Of a stretch of DNA of 6,293 bases, positions 4,907-6,293 are shown in pieces (the stretch's first letter is position 1; each line of letters opens with the position of its first letter). The notes under the pieces were generated by a model. That model was not told where the DNA came from and did no database searches. It saw nothing but the letters and a program-made list of their open reading frames with translations. A program made the translations under genes and the position numbers. Source of the stretch: Lachnospiraceae bacterium (GTDB taxonomy: Bacteria > Bacillota > Clostridia > Lachnospirales > Lachnospiraceae); assembly GCA_017476305.1 (NCBI GenBank), contig JAFVAA010000108.1, positions 1 to 6,293 on the forward strand, in the 5' to 3' direction.

Positions 4907-5665
4907 ATGCAGCCGGTATTAGAGGTAAAACATCTGTCCAAAGTGTTTGGAGGACGCAGAAGGACGAAAACTACTGCTGTGGAAGATGTGAGCTTTGTGC
5001 TGGGAGCGGGGGAGTGTCTGGGAATTGTAGGAGAATCCGGAAGCGGGAAGACGACCGTGGCAGATATGATTGCCTGTCTGACGGCACCGACAGAAGGAAG
5101 TGTCCTTTTGGACGGGAGGGAGATTACACAGAGAAAGGGAAAAGAGCTAAGACAAATATACAAAGAGATACAGATGGTATTTCAGACACCTGTAGAATCC
5201 TTTGATCCACGGCAGAAGCTGGGGGATGGAATAGGGGAAGGTTTAAAAAATCAGGGAATGTCTGGTGCGGCAGTCAGGAAAGAGGTGGAGCGTCTGCTTT
5301 CCCTTTGTGGACTTCCGGCTTCTTATGCAGATCGTTTCCCTCATCAGGTAAGCGGGGGAGAGTGCCAAAGAGCAGCGATTGCACGTGCTATAGCGGTTCG
5401 TCCCCGTGTTCTCATCTGTGATGAAGCGACTTCTGCACTGGATGCTGTGATTCAAAGGGAGATACTGCTTTTACTATCGGATTTGAAAGAAAGGCTCCGG
5501 CTATCGATTTTGTTTATTTGTCATGATATTGCTCTCGTGCAGACGTTTTGTGACCGGATGCTCGTGATGCATCGTGGCAGAATCGTGGAGGAAGGGATTC
5601 CGGAGGAAATCATTCATAGACCGAAGCAGGCTTATACAAAAAAGCTGGTGGACAGCATATTATGA
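4907..5665 (+). CDS. ABC importer ATP-binding protein, NikE/OppF-type
   Basis: The protein is 252 aa from the ATG at 4907, with GGGAGG at 4893-4898 and an 8-nt gap. The ATG at 4901 is only 2 nt from that site, and the upstream ATG at 4868 lies within the previous gene. Motifs are Walker A GESGSGKTT (42-50), Q-loop Q93 in VFQTP, signature VSGGECQR (148-155), Walker B with D-loop VLICDEATSALD (168-179) and switch H206 in ICHD. DEA rather than DEP in Walker B is also seen in E. coli NikE (DEAVS). The C-terminal IPEEIIHRPKQAYTKKLVDS (231-250) is the normal linker seen in Opp/Dpp/Nik ATPases and ends the protein near NikE length. It should form a heterodimer with the preceding ATPase under the two permeases. 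The binding-protein gene follows after a 152-nt leader. Confidence 0.9.
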   Translation: MQPVLEVKHLSKVFGGRRRTKTTAVEDVSFVLGAGECLGIVGESGSGKTTVADMIACLTAPTEGSVLLDGREITQRKGKELRQIYKEIQMVFQTPVESFDPRQKLGDGIGEGLKNQGMSGAAVRKEVERLLSLCGLPASYADRFPHQVSGGECQRAAIARAIAVRPRVLICDEATSALDAVIQREILLLLSDLKERLRLSILFICHDIALVQTFCDRMLVMHRGRIVEEGIPEEIIHRPKQAYTKKLVDSIL

Positions 5666-5707
5666 TGAATGCTAAACATCAAAAAGGAGGCTGAAAAGTA
5701 AACCTGC

Positions 5708-5754
5708 TTTCATTTATGGTGGTATCAGAAGACTGACATGTGTTTTTACTATGA
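5708..5754. repeat. Short repeat, copy B, in the leader of the binding-protein gene
   Basis: It shares TTTCATTTATGGTGGT exactly with 1503-1518 and keeps about 80% agreement over 47 nt in the same orientation (see copy A). Here it is non-coding and contains a TCAG-AAGA-CTGA hairpin (5725-5736) that copy A lacks. Confidence 0.62.
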
Positions 5755-5787
5755 AATAACCATAACCCATATGACATCGATGTGTCA
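5714..5787 (+). promoter_or_regulatory. Structured 5' leader of the binding-protein gene
   Basis: The 152-nt gap 5666-5817 can fold: TTATGGT (5714-5720) pairs with ACCATAA (5759-5765) around the TCAG/CTGA hairpin, and TGACA (5772-5776) pairs with TGTCA (5783-5787). Neither ends in a T-run, so a terminator is not indicated. Such structures inside an operon could stabilise the message for the binding protein, which is often needed in excess. AAAAAGGAGG occurs twice, at 5681-5690 with no start codon behind it and at 5797-5806 before the gene. I do not recognise a riboswitch class. Confidence 0.4.
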
Positions 5788-5817
5788 AAGGGGATAAAAA
5801 AGGAGGAATATAAAATT

Positions 5818-6293
5818 ATGAGAAAATTAAAAATGACAAAGAAGGTGACTGCAGTTTTACTTACGTGCTGTGTGGCATTTCTTTCTGTGACCGGCTGCGG
5901 AAAAGGAGAGTCGGAAAATCAGGGGAATCAGGAGGCGGCCAGTGTATCGTCAGAGAGTAATCCGGATGAAAAAAAGACGATGACCATCGGAGATACGACC
6001 TTTAATCCGGAGAATGCAGAGCCAAGTGTGAATCCGCTCGAGGATTATGCAGGCTGGGCATGTATCCGCTATGGGGTGGGAGAGACGCTTGTGCACTATT
6101 CCGATTCCATGGAGCTTGAACCGTGGCTTGCGAAGGAATGGGAAAATTTGGACGAGCTGACATGGAAGCTGACCTTACAGGATGGTGTGAAATTCCACAG
6201 TGGTAGAACTATGGATGCGGAGGCTGTGAAGCAGTGTCTGGAAGCTTTGATTCAAAATCATGACAGAGCACCGGGAGATTTGATGATTGATAA
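5818..6293 (+). CDS. Solute-binding lipoprotein of the nickel/peptide importer, SBP family 5 (partial, 5' part)
   Basis: The frame is open from the ATG at 5818 to the window edge (158 codons); AGGAGG is at 5801-5806 with an 11-nt gap. A lipoprotein signal peptide is clear: basic start (K and R in residues 2-9), hydrophobic core (10-23) and lipobox SVTGC with the lipid-carrying C27. A polar Ser/Glu/Asn-rich linker follows (28-54). The mature domain begins TMTIGDTTFNPENAEPSVNP, then GVGETLVHYSDSMELEPWLA (87-106). The family-5 signature LTWKLTLQDGVKFHSGRTMD (114-133) is followed by AEAV. It would capture the substrate outside the membrane and deliver it to the permeases. The start of the domain resembles NikA-like as well as peptide-binding members. 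Ligand residues lie mostly beyond the window, so nickel, cobalt, metal-chelate and peptide all remain possible. Confidence 0.88.
   Translation, partial: MRKLKMTKKVTAVLLTCCVAFLSVTGCGKGESENQGNQEAASVSSESNPDEKKTMTIGDTTFNPENAEPSVNPLEDYAGWACIRYGVGETLVHYSDSMELEPWLAKEWENLDELTWKLTLQDGVKFHSGRTMDAEAVKQCLEALIQNHDRAPGDLMID

Noticed and set aside
5665..5694. Nine-codon mini-gene overlapping the second ATPase's stop
   Set aside because: No ribosome site of its own, and nothing to indicate translation beyond the overlapping ATGA.

Overview
The window looks like chromosomal DNA from an anaerobic Firmicute, most likely of the Lachnospiraceae/Clostridia type. The basis is moderate-to-low GC, strong AGGAGG-type ribosome sites, Firmicute-style sequences in an mnmA tail, a CsoR-family repressor and a lipoprotein, and short palindromic repeats between genes. 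The genus is inference only.

Layout: (1) 1-135 is the 3' end of mnmA (tRNA 2-thiolation). (2) 155-257 is a 103-bp near-perfect palindrome. (3) 298-675 is a CsoR/RcnR-family metal-sensing repressor with 15 histidines in its first 40 residues. (4) 675-811 holds copy 1 of an intergenic repeat, interrupted by a 73-bp palindrome. (5) 868-1749, minus strand, is a class I SAM-dependent methyltransferase with an unusual His-rich insert. (6) 1750-2063 is a divergent control region with two mirror-image C/G-tract palindromes, each just downstream of a TATAAA -10 box. (7) 2064 to the end of the window is a five-gene plus-strand operon for a nickel/peptide-type (NikABCDE/Opp/Dpp family) ABC importer: permease B, permease C, ATPase D, ATPase E, then the start of a lipoprotein solute-binding protein. 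Copy 2 of the intergenic repeat lies between the two permease genes.

How the parts may work together: the C6-A-G5 palindromes resemble the G/C-tract operators of CsoR/RcnR/CstR-type repressors, and a gene for such a repressor lies 1.1 kb away. The simplest reading is one metal- or thiol-responsive regulon in which the repressor controls both the methyltransferase and the importer. The cargo (nickel, cobalt, a metal-chelate or a peptide) cannot be read from the sequence. The pairing of a methyltransferase, a Nik-type importer and a CsoR-type repressor is the part most worth following up.

The window also carries three kinds of small repeat: the 103-bp palindrome, a two-copy intergenic repeat (675-798 and 3045-3104), and a roughly 47-nt repeat found once inside the methyltransferase coding sequence and once in the leader of the binding-protein gene. 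I saw no tRNA, rRNA, CRISPR array or transposase gene.
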